Part shown: in pieces, positions 1 through 8,219 of the stretch
Numbering within the stretch: position 1 is the stretch's first letter
Layout: every line of letters starts with the position of its first letter
NCBI GenBank assembly: GCA_964542915.1
Contig: CAZIVP010000004.1
Coordinates: 210,979 to 274,978, forward strand
Reading direction: 5' to 3'
Source: CAZIVP01 sp964542915
GTDB lineage: Bacteria; Calditrichota; Calditrichia; Calditrichales; Calditrichaceae
DNA length: 64,000 bases
Program-made: the position numbers and the translations under genes
The notes under the pieces: generated by a model
Databases searched by the model: none
Told to the model about the DNA's origin: nothing
The model's input: only the letters and a program-made list of their open reading frames with translations

Positions 1-999
1 TAACGTTAATCGCTCCGTCAATACGTAGGAAGCATCCAGGTCGTACATTTGAATGTCACGATTGGCGTTGCCGTCGCCTGAAATATTGGTTCCAAGTGCG
101 GTAGAATCATAATTAATACCGCTGGCCGATTCCGAATAATCAAACTGCATATCCAATATATTGTAATTAGCCGCAGCGCGTAGAGTCAGTTTCTCAACCG
201 GACGGCTCACCATGCGCACCGTTGTGCTATAACTGTCAAATTCATAGGGGTTATTCAGGACATAATTACTTAGCTGCGTGAAATCATCGCTATCTTCACC
301 CCCTGAGAAGCCTGGCAGAAATCGGTGTGTATCGTTTTCGTAATCTTTGATGTTCTCCTCTAACACGATGGTGGTGTTATCAAAGGCATACTGCAGAGCG
401 ATTCGGTAGGTGTTATTTCTCTCCGATACGGGCTGATCCAACTCGAATTCATCGCGGGCAATATCCTGAGGAAGTGTGCTCTCGCCTTCCTTGACAAAGC
501 GCTCGAAACCTAAATTTAGACGTACATCGCTGTTCAGCCATAATTCCAAATCAGCGTTATCAATAACGCGATCAAAATTAAAGGTACGGAAATCGCCGGC
601 CGCCGCCAGACCGCCTTCGGCTAAGCCGGACGGCAGAATCGTATCGTGATAGTAATAAGCCGCCTTTCGTCGCTGGTACTTGAAACTATAAGACCCGAAT
701 TTTGCCGTTCGGAAAGACAAGGTCTCAAAAGGATCTCCTCCGAAATTATGGAGGGATAAGTCCATCTGATCCGAAAGTGTTGCCAATTTACCGGTCGGTT
801 CAAAATAGAAATTAAGCTCAAACAGACGCGGGCCGCGCTCTAAATTGAAGTGTTGAAGGTATTTATGTTCGACGCCGCTAATATCCACATAACGGTAACC
901 GCTGAGAAAATTACCTGAAAAGTTTTCCTGGGCGACGGCTATTTTAAGGATAAATATTAAAGAAACGCTTATGAGAAGCTTTGTATTGATATTTATCAT
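1..999 (-). CDS. Outer-membrane beta-barrel protein, MtrB/PioB-like (partial)
   Basis: This reading frame is open from an ATG at 999 to the left edge, so about 333 N-terminal residues are visible and the C-terminus lies outside the window. It begins with a signal peptide (basic start, hydrophobic stretch, cleavage near AVAQE). The rest is rich in alternating aromatic and polar residues with charged turns, as in long transmembrane beta-strands, and has no enzyme motif. A strong AGGGGGG site lies just upstream of the ATG. The gene starts 21 bases after the stop of a decahaem cytochrome on the same strand. In porin-cytochrome conduits (MtrAB, PioAB) such a barrel sheathes the cytochrome across the outer membrane. 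The MtrB-like assignment rests on this context and the barrel character; no diagnostic motif was recognised. Confidence 0.7.
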   Translation of the reverse strand, partial: MININTKLLISVSLIFILKIAVAQENFSGNFLSGYRYVDISGVEHKYLQHFNLERGPRLFELNFYFEPTGKLATLSDQMDLSLHNFGGDPFETLSFRTAKFGSYSFKYQRRKAAYYYHDTILPSGLAEGGLAAAGDFRTFNFDRVIDNADLELWLNSDVRLNLGFERFVKEGESTLPQDIARDEFELDQPVSERNNTYRIALQYAFDNTTIVLEENIKDYENDTHRFLPGFSGGEDSDDFTQLSNYVLNNPYEFDSYSTTVRMVSRPVEKLTLRAAANYNILDMQFDYSESASGINYDSTALGTNISGDGNANRDIQMYDLDASYVLTERLTL

Positions 1000-1020
1000 G
1001 ATGTATTCCCCCCTCTTCGG

Positions 1021-1920
1021 TTATTTCAGGAAACTGGGCGAAAGGTTCGAGCCATGGACGGTTGTGTGGCAATTGGTACAAAGCGTCTCTGTGGTGAATC
1101 GTGTGTGAAATCCCGGAACAGCTCCATGGCAGCTGTAACAAAGATTGGCTTCGCTCTGAAACTTAATCATATGTCGGTTTGGCGATCCGTGGGGATCGTG
1201 GCAGGATACACAGCCTTCGATTTGGCTGGCGCCGTGCTCGAACATGAAAGGCCCCTGTTTATCGCTATGGCATTTAAAACAGGTTTCGTCACTGAAACCG
1301 GCCAGACGCTGCGTACTCTGAGGTTGGTGCGGATCATGACAACTGGAACATTGCAGTATACCTTCATGCAGACGATGGCTCTCGTTCATGGAAAATTTAG
1401 CCTGAATGTCGCCGTGGCAGTCGCTGCATATAGCTGTTTCGCTATCGCTCAGGAGGGCCTCACTCGTTTGATTGCCATGGATAGTGTGGCAACTCATACA
1501 ATCCATTCCCGATTGGGCATGGGGGCTGGCGTTAAATTGCGGATGGGCGTTGCTGTGGCATGTCTGGCAGCGCTCAATACTGGCCTGACTTGTTTTTGCC
1601 GTTGTGAAAGTGAATATATTGCCCTTTCCGCCTCCTTCGTTCAGATGTGTGGAAGGATCTCCATGACAACTGGCGCATACGAACGCTTCGGAAGATGAAC
1701 CTCCGATATTTAAACGTTCAATGGCTATGTGGGGATTGTTCCGAAAATCATTGACGACGCCTTCATGACAGGTAGCGCACTGCTCTGCCGTGAATTCGCC
1801 CGGCGGGGGAGCATTTTTGGAGCTGGCTAAGCCCGATGCGAATAAAGAAACAAGAATAGCGGTGGATAGAACAAATAAAAGGATCGAAAAAAGCCGGTGA
1901 AATCTATATAAAAATGGCAT
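1021..1920 (-). CDS. Decahaem c-type cytochrome (MtrA/DmsE-like)
   Basis: The protein has about 299 residues, an N-terminal signal/anchor segment (roughly residues 10-32), and exactly ten CXXCH haem-binding motifs spread evenly over the rest: CATCH, CASCH, CQTCH, CMSCH, CSDCH, CSSCH, CFKCH, CVSCH, CYSCH and CTNCH. Ten haems in about 300 residues match the MtrA/DmsE/PioA family, periplasmic cytochromes that pass electrons through an outer-membrane barrel to extracellular acceptors. Regularly spaced extra His residues could be the distal ligands. The ATG at 1920 is preferred over the GTG just before it because a GGAGG sits about eight bases upstream. The barrel gene follows 21 bases downstream, so the pair is probably one transcript for extracellular electron transfer. 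The direction of electron flow cannot be read from sequence. Confidence 0.9.
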   Translation of the reverse strand: MPFLYRFHRLFSILLFVLSTAILVSLFASGLASSKNAPPPGEFTAEQCATCHEGVVNDFRNNPHIAIERLNIGGSSSEAFVCASCHGDPSTHLNEGGGKGNIFTFTTAKTSQASIERCQTCHSNAHPQFNASPHAQSGMDCMSCHTIHGNQTSEALLSDSETAICSDCHGDIQAKFSMNESHRLHEGILQCSSCHDPHQPQSTQRLAGFSDETCFKCHSDKQGPFMFEHGASQIEGCVSCHDPHGSPNRHMIKFQSEANLCYSCHGAVPGFHTRFTTETLCTNCHTTVHGSNLSPSFLK

Positions 1921-2216
1921 CACATATCCTCCGTTATGATTACAAGGGAGTTTTAAAGTGTATGCACGAATAAACTGGTCGATATAGTGTCATATCATTA
2001 AAGCTTGGATGGATTTTTATACAAAATTAAAAACATCACGAATTTTTCAATTATTCCAAAAAAAACAGATTTGTTTCTAATCGTTTAAAAATCATATGGA
2101 TAGGGCTTCCAATTCAGTGTTGTAGTGGTAAATCAATTTTCATTATATTTTGATTTTGATAACTGCCTGAAGTGTTTGGTTCATGACTTTAGTAAACGAG
2201 TGTGGAGATAGCCGGG
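1921..2216. promoter_or_regulatory. Divergent intergenic region
   Basis: This AT-rich gap separates the leftward cytochrome gene from the rightward deacetylase gene and must hold both promoters. A partial FNR-like half-palindrome (TTGAT, four bases, ATAAC) lies near 2152-2165, but its right half deviates from ATCAA. No convincing -35/-10 pair was found. Confidence 0.3.
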
Positions 2217-3017
2217 TTGAATCATCGCTTTTTGTTGATTTTCTGGATTGGGCTTCCAATATTGCAGTTCGCTTCAGGTGCTTCTAAGATTTTAGCGGAT
2301 GATCAAGAGAGAGAGAATTTTTTATATAGAGCCGGGGCGATTGTACGCGGCGACGCCACGCGCAAAACCGTGGCGCTCATTTTTTCGGGCGACCGATACG
2401 CCGACGGCGGTAATCATATCCTGCGGGTATTGAAAGATACCCGCGTGCACGCCAGCTTCTTTTTTACAGGTAACTTCTATCGTAATCCGGATTACAGTCC
2501 TTTAATTCGAAAACTGATTACAGGCGGACATTATCTTGGCGCCCATTCCGACCGGCATCTTCTTTACTGTTCGTGGCAAAAACGCGACAGTCTTTTACTA
2601 AGCCAGTCTCAATTTAACAACGATCTAAAGGCAAATTACCAGGCTATGAAAACATTTGGTATCTCACCGGAACAAGCCTCCTATTATCTTCCGCCTTATG
2701 AGTGGTATAACGACACTATTGCCGCCCGGACCAAAGCACTCGGACTCACATTGATCAACTTTACGGGCGGGACGTGTTCAAATGCGGATTACACCACACC
2801 GAACATGGGCGAACGTTATATTTCGAGTCGGGAAATCCTTGAATACGAACAAAGCCATAAGGATGGTTTGAACAGTTTTTTACTTTTAATGCATGTTGGT
2901 ACGCATCCCGATCGCAGGGATAAATTATATCACTTGCTTGAACCGCTCATACTTCGGCTACGTGAGCGGGGATACCGGTTTGAGCGCGTGGATCGTTTAT
3001 TAAAATATTGCCGATAG
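2217..3017 (+). CDS. Secreted polysaccharide deacetylase (NodB family)
   Basis: A probable exported carbohydrate esterase family 4 (NodB homology) enzyme of about 266 residues that would remove acetyl groups from a polysaccharide or peptidoglycan. The NodB motifs appear in order: SGDRYADGG (a variant of TFDDG, with the catalytic Asp), GAHSDRH (the metal-binding HSxxH), LPPYEWYN (the RPPY motif) and LLLMHVGTHP (the C-terminal catalytic His motif). The N-terminus is a signal peptide (LLIFWIGLPILQFASG). The longest frame opens with GTG at 2202, but the TTG at 2217 is better spaced from a GGAG at 2204-2207. The substrate cannot be told from sequence. It faces a lipoprotein phosphodiesterase gene tail to tail. 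Confidence 0.82.
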   Translation: MNHRFLLIFWIGLPILQFASGASKILADDQERENFLYRAGAIVRGDATRKTVALIFSGDRYADGGNHILRVLKDTRVHASFFFTGNFYRNPDYSPLIRKLITGGHYLGAHSDRHLLYCSWQKRDSLLLSQSQFNNDLKANYQAMKTFGISPEQASYYLPPYEWYNDTIAARTKALGLTLINFTGGTCSNADYTTPNMGERYISSREILEYEQSHKDGLNSFLLLMHVGTHPDRRDKLYHLLEPLILRLRERGYRFERVDRLLKYCR

Positions 3018-3036
3018 GTCGCCATTCAAGGCGACC
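3017..3036 (+). terminator. Short hairpin after the deacetylase gene
   Basis: A perfect 7-base-pair stem (GGTCGCC / GGCGACC) with a 6-base loop begins at the last base of the stop codon. It lacks a T-tract, so it may act as a weak terminator or an mRNA-stabilising hairpin. Confidence 0.45.
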
Positions 3037-3065
3037 AACTGTCCGATCGCATATAAGATAACGAA

Positions 3066-3111
3066 GAAAAAAACATCGTCTCAACCAGCCCGGTAACGGT
3101 TGAGACGATGT
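3066..3111 (-). terminator. Rho-independent terminator of the phosphodiesterase gene
   Basis: A 13-14 base-pair stem (CATCGTCTCAACC pairing with GGTTGAGACGATG) lies just after the stop of the minus-strand gene at 3118. It is followed in the direction of transcription by a T-run (the A-run at 3066-3073 on the plus strand), giving a canonical intrinsic terminator. Confidence 0.85.
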
Positions 3112-3117
3112 GAGATG

Positions 3118-4317
3118 TTATCGATCCAATTGCTTCCAGCCCCGGGACAAAGCGGGTACATTCGCAGGAGAAGGAATACGCAGGCGAGCCGCCACGCCTC
3201 CGTGATCCGACGGCCATAAACCGGAAGCCGTTCGATTAAATGATTCATCGCCCACGACAATGGCGTGCACCCACAGCGGAAGCCTGGAATCTTCATAACG
3301 GACATAAATATGATCGATACGTTCGTAAAAATCGGCGTCTTCATTTCGCAAATCAGCATCATGCCCATACGTAAAACCTTCGGGATTATCGTTGAGCATA
3401 TTCTCGGGCCAAATATCCGTAAAGTCATTGGAACGAATGTAGGTATAGACGGCTCCTTCCGGCGCCGGGCTGTTAAAATCGCCCACCATGATCACCGGAA
3501 GCTTCTCGCCCTGTAGGGACGCCAACAGTTCCTGAGCCTGCGCCATACGAATAGGTTCGGCAAATGCTTCCAAATGCGTGTTCACAAAACGGTAAGATCG
3601 TTTAGCCACTTTAGCGTTAACCGCCGTATATCCGCGAAGTATTTCCACATCGAGGTCGGGAATAACCAGGTTATGCTTATAATTTTTGGCCGTAACATCC
3701 GAAACGTCAATCGATTCCTTCACCAGGATCACATCAAAATCGGTCACCCGGATGTCATCGAACGTCATGGGATCGGTTCCTGTAAGCATTGGCAATTCGA
3801 TATCCGCATTCTGAACTTGAGCCGCCATCTTATAATTGAGATCAAAGGCTTCCATCACCTGCATCAAAATATCAAGATAGTTCATGAAAACCTTTTCCGC
3901 CGGCGTTTCACCACCGATAATGGCGTCTCCCGGCGACTGTAAACGGATTAGCGAAACCTCCTGCAAGCCCACCAGATCGGGTTTGGTAAGGGCAATTTCC
4001 CGCACCAGCGATACAGCCCGCTCCGGAAAATTCGTGGCCAGAAGTTGTTGAAACGCTTGCGCCGCTAAAACCGGTATCTCTTCAGGATTTTCTGCAGAGA
4101 GTACAGCATCCACATCGGCTCCGATATAAACATTGCGGGTCATTACCCGTACCGGCCGGTCCGCGGCCAGCGGTTTTGCCAGCCCGTCAAAGGCATGCAA
4201 TTCACTTTGATTTATCTGGGTTGCTTGTTCCGATTCGGAAGCGACGGGCATTGATTGGTTACAGGAAAACACAATAATCGAAATGGATAACAGAAATATT
4301 GATTTTATGAACAGCAC
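3118..4317 (-). CDS. Lipoprotein of the endonuclease/exonuclease/phosphatase fold
   Basis: The product is a probable Mg-dependent phosphoesterase anchored in the envelope. With the GTG start at 4317, chosen because AAAGGAG lies seven bases upstream, the N-terminus is a lipoprotein signal ending in the lipobox VFSC. The family motifs follow in order: MTRNVYIG (metal-binding Asn), GLQEV (Gln-Glu), NTHLEAF (catalytic His), GDFNS (Asp and Asn), RIDHIYV and SDHGG (catalytic Asp-His). All expected active-site residues are present. The family includes DNases, sphingomyelinases and inositol phosphatases, so the substrate is open. The export signal argues for an extracellular nucleic acid or phospholipid target. 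The gene appears monocistronic. Confidence 0.82.
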   Translation of the reverse strand: MLFIKSIFLLSISIIVFSCNQSMPVASESEQATQINQSELHAFDGLAKPLAADRPVRVMTRNVYIGADVDAVLSAENPEEIPVLAAQAFQQLLATNFPERAVSLVREIALTKPDLVGLQEVSLIRLQSPGDAIIGGETPAEKVFMNYLDILMQVMEAFDLNYKMAAQVQNADIELPMLTGTDPMTFDDIRVTDFDVILVKESIDVSDVTAKNYKHNLVIPDLDVEILRGYTAVNAKVAKRSYRFVNTHLEAFAEPIRMAQAQELLASLQGEKLPVIMVGDFNSPAPEGAVYTYIRSNDFTDIWPENMLNDNPEGFTYGHDADLRNEDADFYERIDHIYVRYEDSRLPLWVHAIVVGDESFNRTASGLWPSDHGGVAARLRIPSPANVPALSRGWKQLDR

Positions 4318-4708
4318 GGCATATCTCCTTTGATGTATTAAACATGACATATGTTAATGGAATCCTTTAATTTCAAAACCCCCTTTCATTTTAGTTCAAC
4401 ATACGGAAGCGGTTTTTATTGGATAATATCGCTAGCACTACGAAATCCTGTTCAAGTGCAATACCTTCAGGTTACGACGTGCGCGCTATAATATGGGACG
4501 GTCGTTGGTTGTTAGTTTAAAAAAGGCGCGGCTTTAATTTCCTGAACCGGATATTAATAAAACTACATGGGTATTTTTGGCAATGCAAACACGCAATGCT
4601 TTTTTTTATCGCCTGGTTGTTATATTATGTCAGATACATCGAAAATGGTCCGATATAGCCATCGGATAATTTAATCTACGGAACAAATATGTTTAATAAA
4701 TTTGCAAT
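4318..4708. other. Gene-less stretch upstream of tetR
   Basis: About 390 bases without a credible coding region lie between the divergent phosphodiesterase and tetR genes. No tRNA fold or mobile-element remnant was recognised. The left part should hold the promoter of the leftward gene. Confidence 0.4.
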
Positions 4709-4737
4709 TTGACAATGGTGTTTGAGATTACTATTTT
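4709..4737 (+). promoter_or_regulatory. Sigma-70-type promoter of tetR
   Basis: TTGACA at 4709-4714 and TATTTT at 4732-4737 are separated by 17 bases, an ideal housekeeping spacing. The -10 element touches the palindrome at 4737-4754, so a repressor bound there would block transcription. This fits autoregulation of the TetR gene that starts at 4782. Confidence 0.65.
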
Positions 4738-4754
4738 AAGACCGTTCGGTCTTA
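4737..4754. promoter_or_regulatory. TetR operator O1
   Basis: An 18-base inverted repeat with perfect 8-base arms, TAAGACCG and CGGTCTTA, around a central TT. It resembles the TAGACC-N4-GGTCTA boxes bound by NemR-type TetR repressors. It abuts the -10 element of the tetR promoter. A near copy lies at 5391-5408, after the tetR stop codon. Confidence 0.72.
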
Positions 4755-4781
4755 ATCAAATAATAAACGTCGACTAAAGGT

Positions 4782-5375
4782 ATGAGTAAAGGCGAAATCA
4801 CGAGGGAGCATATCATTATTCAAGCCGCCGAACTGTTTAACAGTCGCGGATTTGCGGGTGCTCCGCTATCGGAACTGATGGAAATAACCGGTTTAAAAAA
4901 GGGCGGCATCTACAACCATTTTAACAGTAAAGAAGAGATTTTGATCGAAGCCTTCCGGTATTCGGTTAAACGATTAATGCTTAAGCTCGAGGCGGTTACC
5001 GCACCCCATAAAAGCCCCAGAGCGATGCTTAAAGCCATCATAGAATTTTACCGCGATTATCCCCTAAATCCGGTGATCAAAGGCGGCTGTCCTATATTGA
5101 ATTCCATCGTGGATTCCGATAATACCAACCCGGCGCTCAAAAAACATGTGCACACCGCAATCGATGAATTGATTCGCAGGTTAAAGCTTCTGGTAACAAA
5201 CGCCATTCGAAAAGGTGAATTCAAAGCGGATACGGACCCGGAAAAAACAGCGATGCTTATTTTTACTACGATTGAAGGAGGCGTTGCATTAACCCGCGCT
5301 TATGAAGATAATCGTTACATGGAAACCATAATCGATTACTTGCACCAATACATTGATCAGACATTATCCCAATAA
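4782..5375 (+). CDS. TetR/AcrR-family transcriptional repressor
   Basis: A 197-residue one-component regulator. Residues about 8-55 form the TetR helix-turn-helix (IIIQAAELF, SELMEITGLKKGGIYNHF, SKEEILIEAF), followed by an all-helical ligand-binding domain. That domain carries the segment KGGCPILNS around residues 101-109, whose single Cys is a candidate sensing residue, as Cys is in NemR. Near-identical palindromes flank the gene, one at its promoter and one before the next gene. It therefore probably represses itself and the downstream hydrolase, methyltransferase, OsmC and dehydrogenase genes. The inducer is unknown. The OsmC and dehydrogenase neighbours suggest electrophile or oxidative stress. 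Confidence 0.88.
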   Translation: MSKGEITREHIIIQAAELFNSRGFAGAPLSELMEITGLKKGGIYNHFNSKEEILIEAFRYSVKRLMLKLEAVTAPHKSPRAMLKAIIEFYRDYPLNPVIKGGCPILNSIVDSDNTNPALKKHVHTAIDELIRRLKLLVTNAIRKGEFKADTDPEKTAMLIFTTIEGGVALTRAYEDNRYMETIIDYLHQYIDQTLSQ

Positions 5376-5390
5376 TTTTTTTGTCCATTT

Positions 5391-5408
5391 AGAGACCATT
5401 CGGTCTTT
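5391..5408. promoter_or_regulatory. TetR operator O2
   Basis: AGACC at 5393-5397 and GGTCT at 5402-5406 form a palindrome with the same ATTCGGTCTT-type core as the site at 4737-4754. It lies 15 bases after the tetR stop and about 100 bases before the hydrolase start, so it probably controls a second promoter for the downstream genes. Confidence 0.65.
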
Positions 5409-5505
5409 TTATGAATTAATACTACTGCAACGCTTTTTGAAATTATGAAGAAGATAGATAATCGGTTTGAACGAAATTGATGAATTGAAACGAAGGGGGG
5501 AACTC

Positions 5506-6387
5506 ATGATACAGCGACTAATAGCGCTCTTATTCAGTATTACGGAGCGTTTTCTGCCGCCATTGTCCGCTAAGCTGGCGGCCTTCATTTTCTTCAACCC
5601 GCTCAAACGGAGTGCGTCGAACAACTGGCCGAAACAACTAAATGAAATTGCGACTCGACGTATCCGTTTACAGAATCTGCCCTATTATCATAATCCGGCA
5701 GGCGACTATACTTTGTATAGCGTTGGAGCGGGGCCCGTCGTTTTATTGGTTCACGGTTGGGGCGGCAACGGAGTGCAATTCAGGGCTTTTGTGAAACCGC
5801 TCCTGCGCGCCGGTTATCGTGTCATTGCTTTTGATGCTTTTGCACACGGGCAATCGTCGGGTAAACGTACCAATCTGATGGAATTTGCAGCGATCATTGA
5901 GGATATCGAAAAACGAAGCGGTGAGCTTCGGGCCATCATTGGGCATTCTGTGGGCGGCATGGCTGCCGCAGTGGCCGTGCAAAACGGTGTGCGCACAAAT
6001 AAACTGATCACCATTAATACGCCGGCCTCGATCCATTATATCTTCGAGCTTTTCGCCGCCCAACTGAATGTATCGAAGCGGTCGATGGCAAGTCTTACCC
6101 GCCGGATCGAAACGATCACCCGCACGCCAATTCACCATTTTTCCGCAGAAAAACTTTTCGCCAATATCAAAACGCCGGGTCTCATTATCCATGATATAGA
6201 AGATAAAGAAATTGCGGTGGATCAGGCGCAGGTAATGCATCGTTCGTGGACCAACAGCAGATTAACAACTACGAAAGGGTTGGGTCACCGACGCATTCTT
6301 CACGATCGAAAGACCATCTATCATGCTATCAATTTTCTGGGATTACCCGTTAAACAGGCAAACAACAAAGCCATATATGCTCAATAA
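5506..6387 (+). CDS. Alpha/beta hydrolase
   Basis: A 293-residue serine hydrolase. The core shows LLVHGWGGNG (oxyanion-hole strand), the nucleophile elbow GHSVGG, an acid in IEDKEI, and the catalytic His in GLGHRR near the C-terminus, so the Ser-Asp-His triad is complete. The first 35 residues are hydrophobic and may associate with the membrane. The frame opens further upstream, but the ATG at 5506 follows an AAGGGGGG site and is the likely start. Its place behind tetR and the second operator marks it as the first structural gene of the regulon. The substrate is unknown. Confidence 0.82.
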   Translation: MIQRLIALLFSITERFLPPLSAKLAAFIFFNPLKRSASNNWPKQLNEIATRRIRLQNLPYYHNPAGDYTLYSVGAGPVVLLVHGWGGNGVQFRAFVKPLLRAGYRVIAFDAFAHGQSSGKRTNLMEFAAIIEDIEKRSGELRAIIGHSVGGMAAAVAVQNGVRTNKLITINTPASIHYIFELFAAQLNVSKRSMASLTRRIETITRTPIHHFSAEKLFANIKTPGLIIHDIEDKEIAVDQAQVMHRSWTNSRLTTTKGLGHRRILHDRKTIYHAINFLGLPVKQANNKAIYAQ

Positions 6388-6449
6388 TATGCTCGTATCG
6401 TTCATATATTTCAACACTTATTCATTGAATTATAACAGGGGGATTAATC

Positions 6450-7211
6450 ATGAAGAACCGACTATTTTTAATGTATGGTATTTTTAATTATATGATGGTC
6501 TTGATTCTTTTTGTGTACCTGATCGGGTTTGTCTCCGATTTCCTGGTTCCCAAAACCATCAATTCCGGTAAAGCCGGCGCGCTTTTACCGTCTCTGGCTG
6601 TTAATTTTAGCCTAATCACTCTTTTCGGCCTCCAGCACAGTTTGATGGCGCGCCCCGCCTTTAAGAGGTGGTGGAAACGCATTATTCCGCCGCCCATCGA
6701 ACGCAGCACTTATCTGCTGTTTACCTTCGCGGCTCTTGTTTTATTGGTTTGGCAGTGGCAACCCCTACCGCAAAAGGTATGGACCGTTTCTAATATCTAC
6801 ATGCAAACAATTCTTTGGACACTCAACGCTGTGGGCTGGATTATCGTTTATACCTCCACCCGATTAATAGACAGCACCCATTTCTTTGGTTTGAGTCAGG
6901 TGAAACGTTATTTTAACAATGAACGGCAAAAAAGCCCCTCATTCCAAACGCCGGGATTTTACCGCTATACCCGACATCCCATGATGTTCGGTTTTTTAAT
7001 TGTATTTTGGATAACACCGCAGATGAGCGTCGGACGCTTGTTTTTTGTAATTTCTATGACCGTTTACATTTTAATCGGTGTTTATTTCGAAGAGAAAGAT
7101 TTAATCCGACACTTTGGTGATCGCTATAAAACTTACCGCAGCCAGGTATCAAAACTTATTCCGATCTTTAATGCCGGCGGCGATACGCCGGAGTATTCCA
7201 ATCGCACTTAA
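6450..7211 (+). CDS. MddA/NnrU-like membrane methyltransferase
   Basis: A 253-residue protein with five or six predicted membrane segments, related to the isoprenylcysteine carboxyl methyltransferase superfamily. Family hallmarks are the C-terminal GFYRYTRHPMMFGF segment (SAM-binding YxxxRHP), FEEKDL and FGDRYKTYRSQV, plus the N-terminal GLQHSLMARP and PPIERSTYLL typical of MddA and NnrU relatives. MddA methylates methanethiol to dimethyl sulfide and hydrogen sulfide to methanethiol. That would suit an organism whose sulfur operon at 47.8-53.9 kb makes sulfide, but specificity is not proven by sequence. A GGGGG ribosome binding site precedes the ATG. It lies in the tetR cluster, 62 bases after the hydrolase gene. 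Confidence 0.75.
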   Translation: MKNRLFLMYGIFNYMMVLILFVYLIGFVSDFLVPKTINSGKAGALLPSLAVNFSLITLFGLQHSLMARPAFKRWWKRIIPPPIERSTYLLFTFAALVLLVWQWQPLPQKVWTVSNIYMQTILWTLNAVGWIIVYTSTRLIDSTHFFGLSQVKRYFNNERQKSPSFQTPGFYRYTRHPMMFGFLIVFWITPQMSVGRLFFVISMTVYILIGVYFEEKDLIRHFGDRYKTYRSQVSKLIPIFNAGGDTPEYSNRT

Positions 7212-7276
7212 AATCCTATCGCCTAAACAAAAATCGTCATCCAAACAAATGAATCCAACATAAAGGAGGTTATCCT

Positions 7277-7927
7277 ATGGGTAAGCAAGCCAAACAAACT
7301 GTTATGAATAATGATGGCAACCATTATCGCAAGGAAAACATAAATGTGGCGCAGCGGCAGGATCCTTTGCGACGACGCTATAAAGAAAAGCCGGAAGAAG
7401 CAATGGTAACCGACTGGGCGAAAACGACAGGTAATTCGGTTGAAGATGCCTTTCACGGACGCATCGATCTGGGTCAATCCTCGGGCGGCGCCGATTTAGC
7501 TGACATGCCAGAGTCCGTTAAACCTGAACATTTTCACTACGGCGTCGGCTTGTCGACGGGCATTCACCGCGCCATCGGCGGCGACCACGACCTGCCCAAT
7601 CCCGGCAATCTGTTGGCGGCAGCGCTAGCCTCCTGCTTCGATTCAACCTTACGTATGATTTCCAATCGCCTTGGGATAGAACTGGAATCGCTGCAAGTTA
7701 CCGCCTCAGCAACCGCTGATACCCGTGGAACGTTGCTTGTCGAACACGATGTACCGGTACCTTTTCAGAACATGACGCTTGATGTCCGAATGAAAGCCGT
7801 CGAAGGCACCGATCCTCAGCAATTGCAAAAATTGTTTGCAGCAGCGGAATACAGCTGCGTCAATTTACAAACCTTACGTTCGGGCGTACCGGTGACAATC
7901 AGCCGCCATATCGATGATAACGAATGA
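7277..7927 (+). CDS. OsmC/Ohr-family protein
   Basis: A 216-residue protein preceded by a perfect AAGGAGG site. The OsmC domain covers roughly residues 90-210. Its two characteristic Cys are present, one in LAAALASCFDSTLR and the other in AAEYSCVNLQTL, where OsmC and Ohr proteins hold the peroxidatic and resolving thiols. Such proteins reduce organic hydroperoxides. The first 60-70 residues are an extension not needed for the fold, with many charged residues. The position behind a TetR repressor supports a stress-response role. Confidence 0.82.
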   Translation: MGKQAKQTVMNNDGNHYRKENINVAQRQDPLRRRYKEKPEEAMVTDWAKTTGNSVEDAFHGRIDLGQSSGGADLADMPESVKPEHFHYGVGLSTGIHRAIGGDHDLPNPGNLLAAALASCFDSTLRMISNRLGIELESLQVTASATADTRGTLLVEHDVPVPFQNMTLDVRMKAVEGTDPQQLQKLFAAAEYSCVNLQTLRSGVPVTISRHIDDNE

Positions 7928-7940
7928 TACGATGATGAAT

Positions 7941-7974
7941 GGAGAGAATCGTCGTGTCTGCGGTTCTCTCCTTT
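7941..7974 (+). terminator. Terminator after the osmC-like gene
   Basis: GGAGAGAATCG pairs with CGGTTCTCTCC (11 base pairs including one G-U) around a 9-base loop, followed by TTT. It lies 14 bases after the stop codon and probably ends or attenuates transcription before the dehydrogenase gene. Confidence 0.7.
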
Positions 7975-8219
7975 ACTTGGCAAAGCATCGAAAGTACGGA
8001 AATATTATTTGATTGGTTTACCGTTATGCACCGTGGAATTTGCTCCCGTTCTGCGTTACCACGACCGATGGCCCGGTAATTTAAATCAAAGGTTTTATAC
8101 GAAATCTGCAGAAGGGATTCGTAAACAGAGGAACCGAAAAGCGTTTATACTCATAGAAACAAACGTATACACGTTGCGACAGGTGGATTTAGCAAGAACC
8201 CAATCATAAGGAGGTAACG
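7975..8219. other. Gap before the dehydrogenase gene
   Basis: A 245-base stretch with one 66-codon open frame (8009-8209) that resembles no known protein and lacks a ribosome binding site. It should contain the promoter of the dehydrogenase, but no clear promoter or operator copy was seen. Confidence 0.35.

Noticed and set aside
1054..1698. Plus-strand open frame of 214 codons
   Set aside because: It lies antisense to the decahaem cytochrome gene; its residues reflect the repeated CXXCH codons read backwards, and it has no ribosome binding site.
2150..2166. FNR/CRP box upstream of the decahaem gene
   Set aside because: Only the left half-site matches (TTGAT); the right half deviates, so it is not above chance.
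8009..8209. Open frame of 66 codons before the SDR gene
   Set aside because: No ribosome binding site, no recognisable domain, and composition like the surrounding non-coding DNA.
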